Origin: Hevea brasiliensis
Taxonomy: Eukaryota; Streptophyta; Magnoliopsida; Malpighiales; Euphorbiaceae
DNA length: 64,000 nt
Direction of reading: 5' to 3'
Assembly: GCF_030052815.1 (NCBI RefSeq)
Contig: NC_079510.1
Span: 41,138,853-41,202,852, forward strand
Both the position numbers and the translations under genes were made by a program. Positions 24,069 to 36,700 of the stretch are shown here, one piece after another. The notes beneath the pieces were generated by a model, which did not search any database, was not told where the DNA came from, and was given only the letters and a program-made list of their open reading frames with translations. How positions within the stretch are numbered: the stretch's first letter is position 1; every line of letters starts with the position of its first letter.

Positions 24069-24693
24069 ATGGGTCCAAGGTACACACAGGCACTCATGCT
24101 TGTGCTCTTTACTTCCATATTGGGAGTTAGCAATAGCTTTACTCCTGGTTGGAGTCCCACACCTGGGTACCATAGCGCTGGTTATACAGATGCTCCTAAC
24201 AAGTTAATCATCGGTGGCTCGGCCAACTAAACCTTCGGCTTTAACTACCCTGTTTGGGGTTTCAAGAAGGGTCCCTTCTACGCAAATGACACTCCAGGTC
24301 TGCTGGAAACTAGATCAGATCGATCTTTTTTTTTTCACTTGTAACTTAAAGGTTCTAAAGATGAGTCCAATACTATTGGCTTGCATGCTAGAACCTCATA
24401 TTGATTGTAACATTAACGATTTATGCAGTGTTCAAGTATGATCGTCCAAGCGACAAGAACATGCATCCTCACAACGTCTACTTGCTACCGGACATATCGA
24501 GTTTCATAAATTGTAACCTGACAAAGGGTGTGAAGATTGCAAATGAGACACAGGGAGCCGGTGAAGGGTTCGAACTTGTATTAAAGAAGTGGAAGCCTTA
24601 CTAATTTGCCTGCAATGCAAGCGATGGCTGCCACTGCAAAGTTAGGCAGATGAAGTTCTTTGTTCTGCCATACTTCGTGGTCGACATTATTGA
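24069..24693 (+). pseudogene. Phytocyanin copy 4, recent pseudogene
   Basis: Same two-exon layout as copy 3 (about 24069-24297 and 24429-24693) with a conserved 5' UTR, signal peptide and splice sites. Broken by a Trp-to-stop (TAA) in the GGSAN(W)TFGF stretch of exon 1 and a Tyr-to-stop (TAA) in KPY(Y)FAC of exon 2. A 1-bp deletion in the last codons replaces the basic C-terminus. The conserved Cys-Gly of FACG has also become Cys-Asn. Two stops plus a frameshift make a functional product very unlikely. It was derived from copy 3 by tandem duplication. Confidence 0.93.
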
Positions 24694-24849
24694 TATTGGA
24701 AATTAACTAATCCAGGTAAGATGCATTGCTGCTTCATTACAGTGTTTGTTACCATGCAGTTTGGTATGACATAATGACATAATATAATTAATCATGTAAT
24801 ATAATGAATAATGCAATGTAATTCTTATGTTTGATTTAAAATAAAAATG

Positions 24850-25570
24850 TATTGCAATGTAATAATGGTTTTTATTTCAATATTTAGTTTATTTATGATG
24901 ATAATAAGTAGTAATGACTGTGGTGATTAGTGATCGGGTGGTGGTGGCGGCGAAAGTGTTCGGTTAGTGATGGTGGTACGAATAGTAGCGATGGAGGCTG
25001 CAAGGTGGGGGTGGTGAGAGTAGGTGGTGAGAGTAGAGCGGTGATTAGGATGTGGTGGTGGTGGTGACAATGGTAGCTGTAGGATGGGGCTGGTGGGACT
25101 AATGGCAGTGACCAGACGGTGGTGGTAATGTAATATAAGGCATGATAGGCTTTATTTTAATATTTAATTTATTTATGGCGGTAATAATAAGTGTTAATGT
25201 TTGTGGTGGTGGTGATGGAAGTTATCGAGTAGTGATAATGATAATAGTAGTTGTCAAATGGTGGTGGTAATGTAATATAAGGTAATGATAGGCTTTATTT
25301 TAATACTTGATTTATTTATGGTGGTAATAATAACTGATAATATTTGTGATGGTGGTAGTGATAACAGTGGCTGTGATGGCAATGGCCAAGTGATGGTGGT
25401 CGCCATAGTCATGGTTGAGTGGTAGTGGTAGTAATAATGTTGGCGATCGGGTGATAGTGGCAATGGTTGGTTGGTGTTGAAAGTAATGATGGTGTATAGG
25501 TGATAAAAGTAACGATGGTGGTGATGATAATAGTGGTGATAGAGAGTGACAGTAAAATAGATGGTGGCTA
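24850..25570. repeat. TGG/TGA-rich imperfect minisatellite with a 142-bp higher-order repeat
   Basis: G-rich plus strand made of degenerate GGTGGTGAT-like units. Within it the block beginning GGTGGTAATGTAATATAAGG at 25121 recurs at 25263 and stays similar for about 100 bp, a 142-bp period. A weaker copy starts near 24850. The minus-strand open frame here (His/Tyr/Thr-rich) is a by-product of the repeat. Confidence 0.8.
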
Positions 25571-25780
25571 TAAAGTTACTGTGTATTAAAATTAACAATT
25601 TTCTTTTTTATGAATTTTTTTTTTACTTTAATTAGGACTCATCACTTTAGTATTATTGGATGAAAATTTATTGATACTTTTATTTAGTCTTTAATATTAA
25701 GGTGATGATTTTAATTTCTTTAATTGAATCCCGAATATCAACTTAATATATTATATATAAAATTGATTTATAATATTAAT

Positions 25781-25782
<2 letters not shown>

Positions 25783-25845
<63 letters not shown>
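25783..25845. repeat. (AT)n microsatellite
   Basis: About 31 near-perfect AT units. Confidence 0.97.
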
Positions 25846-25846
<1 letters not shown>

Positions 25847-26773
25847 CCACTTATCATACTTTAAAAGTAAAAAAAGAATAATTAAATTAACCCTCGATTT
25901 ACCGAGGAAACGTCTGTCTGTGGATCCTAATATTTAAGTGCATAGTATTAAGAAATTAAGATAACTTAATTCATTTTGTGGAATTTTGTTGTTAATATCA
26001 CTTTATTATATTGAAAGAAATATTAACTTTTCAAATAGAATGTCCTGATATAATATTTATTATATTTATATAATTTTAATTATTAAATTTAAAATAAACT
26101 ATTGATATTTTAATTATCCATTTTAATTATATAAATAATGAATTTTATTGCTAGGGATGGAATGATAAAAGTTCTCACCTGTTTTATTTCAAACTCGATC
26201 AATTTTTTTTAATTTTAATTTGTGTGAGACGAAAATGAAAAAATTTTATATCTCTCAAAATTCTGTAATCTGCCTCGTACAGTAATATATTATTATTTTT
26301 TATTAAAAAAATTATTTTTATATATTTATATACTTAAATATTATAATTTTAAAAAAATATATAAATATATACTTAAAATAATGAATAAAATTTAAAATTT
26401 TAATTATATTTTATTTTTTAATAAATAAATTTATATTATATACTAATAAATTAAAAAAAAAATTCTTCGAAAAAAAACCGTCCTGCCCCAGCCACCTGTG
26501 CCGACCTCGGACTCCACTCCCGTCTCTGTTCCTGTCCCCGTCCCCATCCCCATCCTCATCCCCATCCCCCCACCTACTCCATTGCCATTCCTATCCGTTG
26601 CTAAACATTTTCCCAATTCCTGAGATGAGGCCTAGTGGGCCACACCTTGAACCCAATTTTGTTTCAACAACAGAAAAGCAAAACGACATGGAAAATCCCA
26701 GAAAAATGCCAAGCAAAGAAAATTAGTGTGTTTGGACAGTTAGACAACAGAAGCACGATACAGGAAGAGAAGG
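25846..26773. other. Intergenic region with a C-rich (CCCCAT)n stretch
   Basis: Mostly AT-rich. At 26521-26573 a C-rich repeat of CCCCATCC/CCCCGTCC units breaks the composition. The final 130 bp are the upstream region of the SCNM1-like gene. Confidence 0.5.
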
Positions 26774-28001
26774 ATGGATGATCTTCTGACACAAGGCCTT
26801 GATGTTGATGGGTCTTCCTATAAGAAGCTTTCCAGCGGCAAATACGCATGTCTTGTTTGTCCTCACAATCCCATTCTTGATTCTCCTCTCATGCTCTCTG
26901 TAAGCTACTGCATACCTTACCTTCTTATCTTCTCTGTTAATTTTTGTCTTTTTTCTTTTCCTGTTATTTCATTCATTATTCATTGAAAATCCAAATGGGA
27001 TATATATAGAACTTGCTGTTGCTAATTACCAAGCCCTTTTGTGTGATATGGTATCTTCTTTTGTGATGAGCTGCTCAATGCACTCCATAATCATAATCAC
27101 ACTTGATCATTGAAAATCTTCGGCAGTCGGATCAGTAGCTTAAATTTCGTATGCAATTGTCTAGAAAAAGGGGTTAATTGATATTCTGTTAATCTTCAAT
27201 TGTCTGTTTCTTTTCAATTCTTAGTGGATCTGCCTGCCAATTGGGCTTTACTGTTTGGATGCCAAGGTTTCTTTGCATACAATTGGTTTTCGGGTTGTTA
27301 AGTGTTGTTTTTCTCAGGTGCATAGCATTGGCTCACGCCATCTTGCTGCAGAATCCAGGCTGAAGAAAAAAGAATCTGTGAGAAAGGATGAGATAAACAA
27401 GAGACTGGCATTATCAGATTCTCCTGTTGGCTCATTCGACTCTACTAATTTAAACAACAAAGGTTAGGTTAACTACTAAACCATTAACTGAACAGACAAG
27501 GAACGTTGCTTCTGAGGTACTATGGAGTAAAACTCCCCAGCAGAATTCTGGAAACCAAAATTGTGATGTGAAATTGAGCAAGGGACGGTTTACAAATGCA
27601 ACAGCTATCACATGTCAGGTAATCTGATGGGTAATTGATACAACAGCAAATGGATTTCTGAGAGAAGTTTATAGAAGCAGGTTGGAAGCGAGATTGTCAT
27701 GAAAATGGTTCCAGGATGAAAACGCAAGTTTCTCTTTCAGATTCATCATTCAACTTTTTATGCCTATTCTCTCTGTTTTTAGTTGCAGCTTGTGTATCAT
27801 GTCTTTTGTAGAAAGTTGGAAACACTTAAAGTAATTAAACCATTATACTCAAGAAAGACATTAGCTTTATAGAACCATTCAAACAAAAGAAACCCTGTAC
27901 TTTTCAAATGATTAGTGTTCTATTACAGGTATTATGCATATGATCGTTTGCAGGTTGAATTTGACTCTGATGAAGAAGATCCAAATATATGCTTTGGTTA
28001 A
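26774..28001 (+). pseudogene. SCNM1: SCNM1-like (sodium channel modifier 1 family) spliceosome-associated zinc-finger gene, frame damaged
   Basis: SCNM1 proteins are minor-spliceosome-associated C2H2 proteins. Exon 1 (26774-26899) and exon 2 (from 27318) encode a start MDDLL, then KYACLVCPHNPILDSP and SIGSRHLA, the family's single C2H2-like finger (Cys-x2-Cys ... His-x-His type). The diagnostic C-terminal words GW, KWFQDEN and VEFDSDEEDPN appear at about 27680-27723 and 27954-27998, ending in TAA at 27999-28001. The frame is broken: one extra base near 27459 (AAA run) gives a stop right after LNNK, a TGA lies near 27628, and small losses near 27672 and 27701 shift the frame around GWKRDC. The last intron would be GC-AG (donor GCAAGT at 27724). 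A decaying gene is most likely. Sequencing error or a truncated product of about 92 aa are alternatives. Confidence 0.75.
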
Positions 28002-31000
28002 AAATTATTCATTCTTGGAAGACTCTAAATAGATATTTGATAGCTCATGAATCATGATCATCGACATTTGTTTGGATTTGATGGTATCTTGATGCTTGTA
28101 GCGATTGATTTCTTTGTTTTTCCAAGAACCGTAGAAAAAGCAATCTTGATGATTTTGGGGGGCTGAAGATGGATGGCTTGATCTCCATTCACAATCACAC
28201 AGTGAAGCAAGTAGATTGTATTTTAGACGTATGGGTTCATATAGATTTATGGTTGATTATGTCAGAAGGTTAGATACTCAGATATTTTCATTTTTAACAT
28301 TGGATAATACTTTAGAGCTGAACTATCCATGTGCGTTGTGTCCATCACAGTCAGCAAATATGTGCATTCGTCAAAGTTTCAAGTGAGAATCTATGTTGAC
28401 ACACTGCATTTTCAGCTTCTTATTTGGAAATTAGCTGTAACTAGACCAAGACTTGGATGATTGATGAGAATTCAACCGGTGCAAGCCAGCTCAAACTCAC
28501 TATCACTAGCATGACAGCAATATCAAATTAGAAAAAGATGAGAATTCAACTGGTGCAAACAAGTACAAACTCACTGTCATTAGTATGACAGCAATATCAA
28601 ATTATAAAATAAAGAGGTCAAATGATCCCTTTTATAATTTTATTGATAAGATTAAATTAAAATAAATTAATATGTAATTTATTCAGTAATCTTCTTAAAT
28701 AAGATTATATGATTAAGCTCATATTTAATTAAATATTTAAAATAATTAAATATTAAATTTAGAATAATAGAATCTATACCTTTATAAGTAAAGGTTTTAT
28801 AGTGAATGGTAGACCTTTTATTTTTTATTTTAAACAATAAAATTAGATAAAATTTGATCGAAAAATAGACTTAAATTTTTTTCACCAAGTTGCAAGGGAG
28901 AGATAAGAATAGTGAAGAAAGTGCAGTGTGTGGGGATGTCAACAACATATTGATGAGAAAGAGAATGCGATACATGATAGTTGATACGTTATTCTCTAAC
29001 AATGACACTTTAGTGGGCAACCCACACATTGATGTTCGCTCTGCAATGATGAGATCACAACAAAAGGAAATCCCAATGTCATTTCCATTATTTTTTATCA
29101 ATAATTTTGAGGACCCTTTAAGAAACAAAAATGTTCAGGAACAAAAAAAACTATATGACAATGGTGGCAGTTTTGGTTGGTGCCCTTTGTGAAGAAAATC
29201 AACTGAATTTAACTCATTGAGAGAGAGAGAGAAGCGCTCAAAGATTTTATAAGAAATATATTATGTTTATTCTAAAACGATATGAGATTTATAAATTTTA
29301 AGTTAATGTTTAGACTTTTTGGTAAATCAATAATAAGAGATTAATTTTAGTATTACTTATTTCTCAATGCATATATTTTCTCTAATTTAATTAAATGATG
29401 GTGATATTTTAATAAATTTAATGGTTTTTTTTTAATAATTTATTATAATAAATTTATGCAAAATTTAGAGATTATAAATACAATTTTAATGAAAATTATA
29501 TTTAATTTTTACTTTTTTTAATCTGACATTTAAATTGAAATTTGATATTGAAAATTTTAACTAATAACAATTTTATCATCACAACAAAATTAAAAAATAA
29601 TGCTAATTTTTGTATTATAATTTCAATTCTCAATTTAAAGGATAAAAAAATATATAAAATTTAATTTTAAATTTTAAAATAAGTTAATTATAGGATTATT
29701 TTTATTATTTTTAAATTATATTAATTTAATTCTTTTAGTATATATGTTACGTAACGATTTTTCAAAAAATGATATGGCTTACTCTTGCAAGTATTTTTTA
29801 AAGTTCAACTTATATGTTCTAAATTATTAATTTTGAACTCGCATAATGGAAGAAATTTTTTGAAAGTAAAATATTTAAGAACAAAAGTCTAATTTAACAT
29901 TTAATGAGTTTTAATCTATAATTTTTAATTGCAAACTCTATTCTTCTATACCTTTTCATATAAAACATTCATCAAATCATTTTAACCCATGCATAATAAA
30001 GCTATCTACATGAAGAATTCCAATGCTAATTTAGGATCATGTTTTTTGAAATTTGCTGAAGATGATTAGCATAATTTGATTATTGAGTTTGGAGTTACTT
30101 TCATCAAAATGACTTAAATAAATTAGGATTGATTCTTCTTTGTTTATAGTCTCTTTTATTTTTTTTTTATAACTTTTTAATTAGAGTTCTATCGATTTTA
30201 ATTTTACCTTTATGTCTATATCAAGTCAGGTGAAATTAAGATAGTTTTGATGAATGATTTTAGGGATTGTTTTTTTTTTTACTCTAGTTATTCCATAAAA
30301 TTAATGGGGTTTGATTTGTTGCAAATGGGAATCTGAGTATCAAAATAAAGCAATCGATCAGATTAGTGGAAAATAAATAATTAAAGAGCTATTACTTTAT
30401 GGGAGGTGAGCATTAGGGTTTCAAGAAAGAGGAGGGCTTACTTTGTAAGCAAAAGTTGAGGTTTGGTTTGGCAAGCCGAAAATCATAACAATAAAACAAA
30501 ATAACAGTCCATGTGTTTCAGTGTGGCGGCTTTGGTTGTTCAAAGCGTTTGCCAAAAGACCATTTTCGATTTGGGTTCTCAAAGGCACTAGTGAAAATCA
30601 TTGAATTCAACCTAATTAATATTCACACTAACTCTCAAAATCTGATTAAAAATTATCTTAATTATTAAAATCGAATCTGTTTTTATATCTGATTACTATT
30701 ATTTAAATAATACCTAAACTTATTTAATTTTATATATTTTAATTAATAATTTATATACAAATATTTTTAATCAATAATTTATATTTTAAAATTTTAATAT
30801 AAATTCTATTTATTTAAAATATAATATATAAAAATATGTAAATATTATTATAAAAATATATATTTTTATTTTTAATTAATTATTTATATAAAATAAGTTT
30901 CGATAATGGATGTTCAACATATAAACTTGAATCCATTACGGGTATTATTCCTTTAATTCGAACCTATTCCAAATGGACACAAATACTTAATTCATTGACA

Positions 31001-32293
31001 TCTTTATTAGTGAGTTGAGAGTTTTGAAAGGACTTAGATATTTAATTTCACCTTGTACTTATAGTGGTGCTCAATTTAGCTAAATTGTAATTTTTTTCTC
31101 TAATTTAATTCAGAATTTTCAGTTTAAACTCATTTTAACTAAAAACAATAAAATTTCTGAGTTAAATTTTTTCATTTTTTGAGTTGTAAGAAAAAAAAAA
31201 GTTCAATTCTTTTGTTTTTTAAAAAAAATTTTTTGATTTAATTCAAAAATTAAGAAATTCATTTTGAGAGGGGTTCCCCCTTTCTGTTCCATCAAAATAA
31301 ACATTGTTGTCCAATTTCACAAGGCTCCTCCAGCAACAATGGTGATGATTACTATTGCTTTAGCAGTTTTGCTAGCGTTTCAAAGAGTTTAAGATGTCTG
31401 AAGAGAATATTTATTTCTGGAATTTATAAAAAAACACTACATTTAATTTTAATTCTTGAAACAATAGATTTATAGGTAATTTTCATTACTATTTCTTTCT
31501 CTTAGTTCATCATTTTTTTAATATGAGAATCTTAATATTTACATATTCCCACCAAATATTAAAGAGAATCAGAGATTCAAAGAAGCAGAATTTGACTAAT
31601 GACATGGCTATCAACCTGATTTTAATTATATATATACATATATATCTGAGATTTAATAAGAGTTTAATTGTCTAATTTCACATAAATAAAAAATTTTCCT
31701 TGAGTGATTAAAGATTATGATTTACAATATCTCTGAAAATTCGATACTAAATAAGATAAATAAAAAATAAACAAGGTCCTGATTAGCATGTGATATTTTG
31801 GCCTTTTGTAGGTTTGCCTTTATGAGCACTGATTGTGATGATTTTGGAGGGGTTGATTCCATGATTGCAGAAAATATTAATAAAAGGTGATACGAATCTT
31901 TTCACCTAAACCCTAATCCGTAAATGCACCCATGTTTCTTGCAATGCATTGGCATTAATTTTGATATTATTAGGCTTAATTAAGCATGCATTATTCCCAA
32001 ATATGAACAAGTATAATCGTGCTTTTCTCCATACACATGCATTAATTGCTCTTCAATTGCATACACGTGAATTTCGTATAATTAGGTATGTGATCGATGA
32101 AGACATTAACTCATAGCAATTGTAATTTTATAATTCTTCAAAAAGAAGTTTTAATTACTATAAAATAATTGTTTCCCATAATTATGATTTTGATAGAGAT
32201 AATCATACATTACAATCAAAAGTATAATTAAATATTTTCTAAAAAATAATCTATATTACTAATGAGATTTAATTCCATGAAAACCTAGACTTC

Positions 32294-32353
<60 letters not shown>

Positions 32354-33011
32354 AAGAAAGATTACGAGGAGATCAAGAAACGAAGAAAACGAAATTAAAG
32401 ACTTTTGTTGAGCTCCATTTATGATTTGACCACTTCACAATTTGCCATTTATAATTGATATATCACATTTAATAATCTTTGCGTAGTTGTTCACCTAATA
32501 TTTTTAATAATAGTAATAATTAAAAATATATTATTTAATTAATAAAATCATATTTGAATACTGACTCTCTCAATAATAATAATAATAATAATAAATTACT
32601 TTATTCATATATAATTACATTTTTTTATATTAATGAGGAATTTAATAAAGAACAATTATTACTAAAAAATTGTAATCAGTTAGATGAACAAATATTCATC
32701 CTCTTAATTACCATTTTGGCTACTTTTTATATCTTGGTATAAAGTTTCAACCATCACTTTCACTTTCAGATGGATAATATTAATAATAGTTTGTTCGACT
32801 ATCTATTTTTGCTAATGCTAATTTAATTAATTAATTTTATCAAATGCTAATTTAATTTATTTTATATCACATTTCAAATAATTTTTAATAATTTATATTT
32901 TCATCTTGCCCTTTTTTTTTAATTATTATGATAAGTGAAATGAATTATATATATGAAAAATTATTATTTAGTCTTTATATTTAATAAAATTAACTACTTA
33001 TAAATATAAAA
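28002..33011. other. Long AT-rich intergenic region
   Basis: No gene found. At 28620-28720 a block (AAATTAAAATAAATTAAT, ATGTAATTTATT) resembles the LTR of the TRIM-like element at 3926-4317. There is a (GA)n run at 29219-29233, an (AT)n microsatellite at 32298-32348 and an (AAT)n run at 32572-32594. The 100-aa frame at 28890 has no recognisable features and no flanking gene signals. Confidence 0.5.
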
Positions 33012-33349
33012 AATTACTATTTAATTTTTATATTTTAATAAAATTAATTATTTAATCTATATATTTTAAAAAAATATATTATTTAATCTATATAAAAATT
33101 TTTATTAAATTATTTAGTCATTCAATTCATATTATTTCATTTATTTTTTCATTATTAATATCATTCATATTATTATTTAACGAAATAATATGAATCATTG
33201 ATATTATTATTTAACGAAATAATATGAATAACATTAATAGAAGACTAAATGATTAAACAAAATTTTTTATAAGGATTAAATAATATATTTTTTAAAATAT
33301 AAATATTAATAAATTAATTTCGTTAAAATATAAAAATTAAATAATAATT
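33012..33349. mobile_element. Long fold-back (inverted-repeat) element, about 340 bp
   Basis: The left arm (33012 to about 33130) and the right arm (about 33240-33349) are imperfect reverse complements. Examples are AATTACTATTTAATTTTTAT against its complement at 33330-33349, ATATATTATTTAATC, and ATTTAGTC near the inner ends. The loop region (33165-33235) holds two copies of TATTATTTAACGAAATAATA, itself palindromic. This is a typical snap-back MITE structure. A transcript would form a long hairpin, but expression cannot be judged. Confidence 0.7.
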
Positions 33350-33568
33350 ATATATATAAATAAATTATTATTCTATGATAAAATTACAAAACTATCCTCT
33401 CAATTTTTAGGTTAAAATTCAATTTTTTTTCTTAGTCAATTCATTCATAAATTATCTTGTTTAAATTAAGGAAGTCATGTGCATGGCTCGTGGTCTGTCA
33501 CCCCTGTACAGCTCACTTTCACTTTCATCTTCTACTGCAATACATCCCAGCCTTTTCCTTCTAGTCGG

Positions 33569-33600
33569 CTCTCTCTCTTTCTCTCTCTATCTCTCTCCCT
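33569..33600 (+). repeat. (CT)n tract upstream of the CRK gene
   Basis: Interrupted CT repeat 110 bp before the start codon, a common feature of plant 5' UTRs and core promoters. Confidence 0.8.
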
Positions 33601-33710
33601 ATCAATACTCTCCAAAGCACCACTGCCACCACCGTTAGCTCTCATTCACACAATGCTTTGACCATTAACCACCCACATCTCCACCTCCTCCTTCTCCTCC
33701 AAAAACCAAA

Positions 33711-36700
33711 ATGGGGACCTGCACATCAAAGCCTCCCAAAGCCAACCCTTATGCCTCCCAAAACGAACCTGTAAATGATCAGTCTAACCCGAACCAGACT
33801 CCTATATCTCCACTCGCACCGCTCCCTAACCCCAAACAGTCCCCTTTCTTCCCATTCTATACTCCGAGCCCTGCTTATCCGTTCAAGAAATCTCCTTCTG
33901 CCGAATTCACACCAGCTAACTCCACTCCTACGCCGTTGCGGTTCTTTAAGAAGCCGTTCCCTCCACCGTCCCCTGCTAAGCATATTAGGGCCGTCCTCCG
34001 CCGGCGGGAACAGGGGAAGAAGAAGAAGAAGGCGGCAATTCCCGAGGAAGGGGAAGGTGATAGCGAGGATGCGACTGGGATAGACTTGGATAAGAGGTTT
34101 GGGTTCTCGAAAGAGTTCACGAATAGGTTGGAGGTAGGGGAAGAGGTGGGCCGAGGGCATTTCGGGTATACTTGTTCTGCCAAGTTCAAGAAAGGTGACC
34201 GTAAAGGGCAGCAAGTTGCTGTTAAAGTCATACCCAAATCCAAGGTTCCTTTATTAATGTTTCCTATATGTAATCTTCTCTGAATTTGATATAATATTTA
34301 GATTTGCGGGCTTTTCATTTGGTGTTTTATTTTGTTTAATTTGCCTTTTCTTTCCCTCCCTATTTTCATGTTATCTGCTTTTATCAAAGTTGGAAGCTGA
34401 ATCTGGTGGTTAGCTTCTTCTTCTTCTTCTTTTTATTTTTTTATTTTTTTAATTGGGTATTATTTTTTTGTAATTACTAATTTGGCAAGAAACCTGAAGA
34501 CTTTTAATTTGAATGGATACAAAAAAGCTAGTGGGAATAAAGACAATAAGTTAACTGAAGCTGCTTGGAATCCTTCTAGAGGTGGAATATTGGAGTTCGT
34601 TTTATTTGAACAGACTCGTTAAAGAATAAAGATTGCTTCTTTGAGTGTGATAGACACAAAGCAACCATCTTTTTTTTTTTGGATAACATTTTCTTTTTGC
34701 GGTCAATGGAAAGAATTGATCTTAAGGCCCACCTCACTTTCCTTTGTATGGTTTGATACTGTGTTTAGCATTTTAGGTTTAAACTGCAATTTTTGTCCAC
34801 AATGCAGTAGTCTGCATCAACGATCCTTGTGTTTGCCAGCTAATAGAAGTGGTTAGTCTAAAAAGGAGTGGCAAGCTACTGTTAATTTTTTTTCTAAAGT
34901 CATGTTCTAATTACGTTCTGTCTGACACCCAAGATTTGAAAGTTGCCGCTAAAGTATTAGGAAAGGAGATAATACAATGGCTATGAGTGGAACTGATTGT
35001 TGAAATGGACCAATGTCTTATATAGGGTCCTTTCCTGGGTCCACAATGGAGCTGATTATTTGCACAATCAATCAACTCATGCCCAACAATAGGTTAAAAT
35101 TAAATTCAAATTAGAAAGAGAAATGGTTCTAGTTAGATCATTCAGCAATATCTTTATTCAAGACATGATTGTGCTTATAATTCTTGATCAGGCAGCTAAC
35201 CTGTCAATAGGTTACTTGAAATTTTCTTCCAGAAGTAGAGAATGTGAATTACTTATTGATTTGTCTCAGAAGTTTTGAATTTTTGCTCCCAATTGATTAA
35301 GCTTAAATCTTGTTTTCCTATGAAGATAATACAATGAAACCCCTTTCATGCCCATTATAAATATTACTTAAGTAACTGCTTTCAACTGGCTTTGAATTAG
35401 CTGATTGGAAAGAATTTTGTCAATAGTTTTGCGGTGTTCTTCCTTAGAAACAGTTTTTGTCCATGACAAGTGATCTTCTATGGTTTGTTGGTATGTCTTG
35501 GTCTAAAATTCAAACTAAACTATAAACAGATTGCCAAGGATGTGTCTCAAGTATAGGAATTATTGTATATGTTTATACAAGATGATTTGTTGTTCTTTAG
35601 GAGGCAAAATTGTTAGGGTAATTGAGAATTCTAAGTGTGATATGTTGGTGTTCAGATGGTACTTTAAGATTCATCAAGTGCCTTGAAGTGAGCTTCTACT
35701 CTTTGCTAGCATTCTATTTTTTATCCATATGAAATGTTCCTCTGTTAGAATAAATCAGACTGTTGGTATTATAATTCTTGGGTTTCTAGAGATCTTGGGA
35801 ACTTTATTTTTGTTCTATTTGGAGTTAAATGGCGATTGCCTCTCAAAATATAGCCTGTACTGGAAATATGGCGAGGGATTTTGGGTCAAAAGTCAAGATG
35901 CTTTCTAGGCCTGAATTACTGCACCATTATGCTTGATGTGGAGTAAATGAAGAAATAGCTTGTGACGTGGTTGGGGCATCTTTTCATGAGATTATTTCTG
36001 ATTTCATGAGGCATCCTAGCTGATTTGCTGATTTTATAGTTTCTTTATCATGAAATTTGTTATTTGTCATTTGATGTTCGAGTTAGTGTTGCCACAGTTC
36101 CTGTGTGATTGAGCTTGCCTGTTTTGACTTTCTCCTGCAGAATAATGTACCTTTCTTATTAAAAAGAAATGGAATTGTGTACTTCTTTGTCTGATGACTA
36201 GATCAGTGATTAAGGTTGGTATAATGGTAGTGTACATTGTTATGACTTATGAGATGAGCTTCCCATTTCAAAGTAATCTGCTGAGAGTTGTCTGAAAACC
36301 ACCCAATGTGTTTCTCATAATGTATGCTCTTTTCATTTGGATGATCCTTACTTTCATTACCTTAGGGTAGAATACATATCATAAACATTGATTGATCTAG
36401 AATCATAGTTATTGAAAGTACAAAAGAGGACCTGGAGGCTAGGTGCTATCGTGTGCCTAAGAGGAAAGATGCAAGAAATAAAATTAGGCATCTAATCCTA
36501 TATAAGACAACCATAATTTTGTTTATATTCTTATGTTAAATTCGAAGCAGAATTGCTAGTCCTTATTTTCTTTTTGCCTAAATAATCTAAATTGACATGG
36601 TGGAAAGATTTTGATATTTCTCTTTTCTGTGCTAGTTCTTCTAATCTTATTACAGCATATTATTTCATTCTGATGTGTTTGATTTTGCCAGATGACAACA

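Noticed and set aside
25254..25598. Minus-strand 114-aa frame rich in His, Tyr and Thr
   Set aside because: It is a translation of the TGG/TGA minisatellite and has no domain or gene context.
28890..29192. 100-aa plus-strand frame
   Set aside because: No recognisable motif, signal peptide or paralogue in the window, and AT-rich surroundings. It could be a decayed gene piece but cannot be supported.
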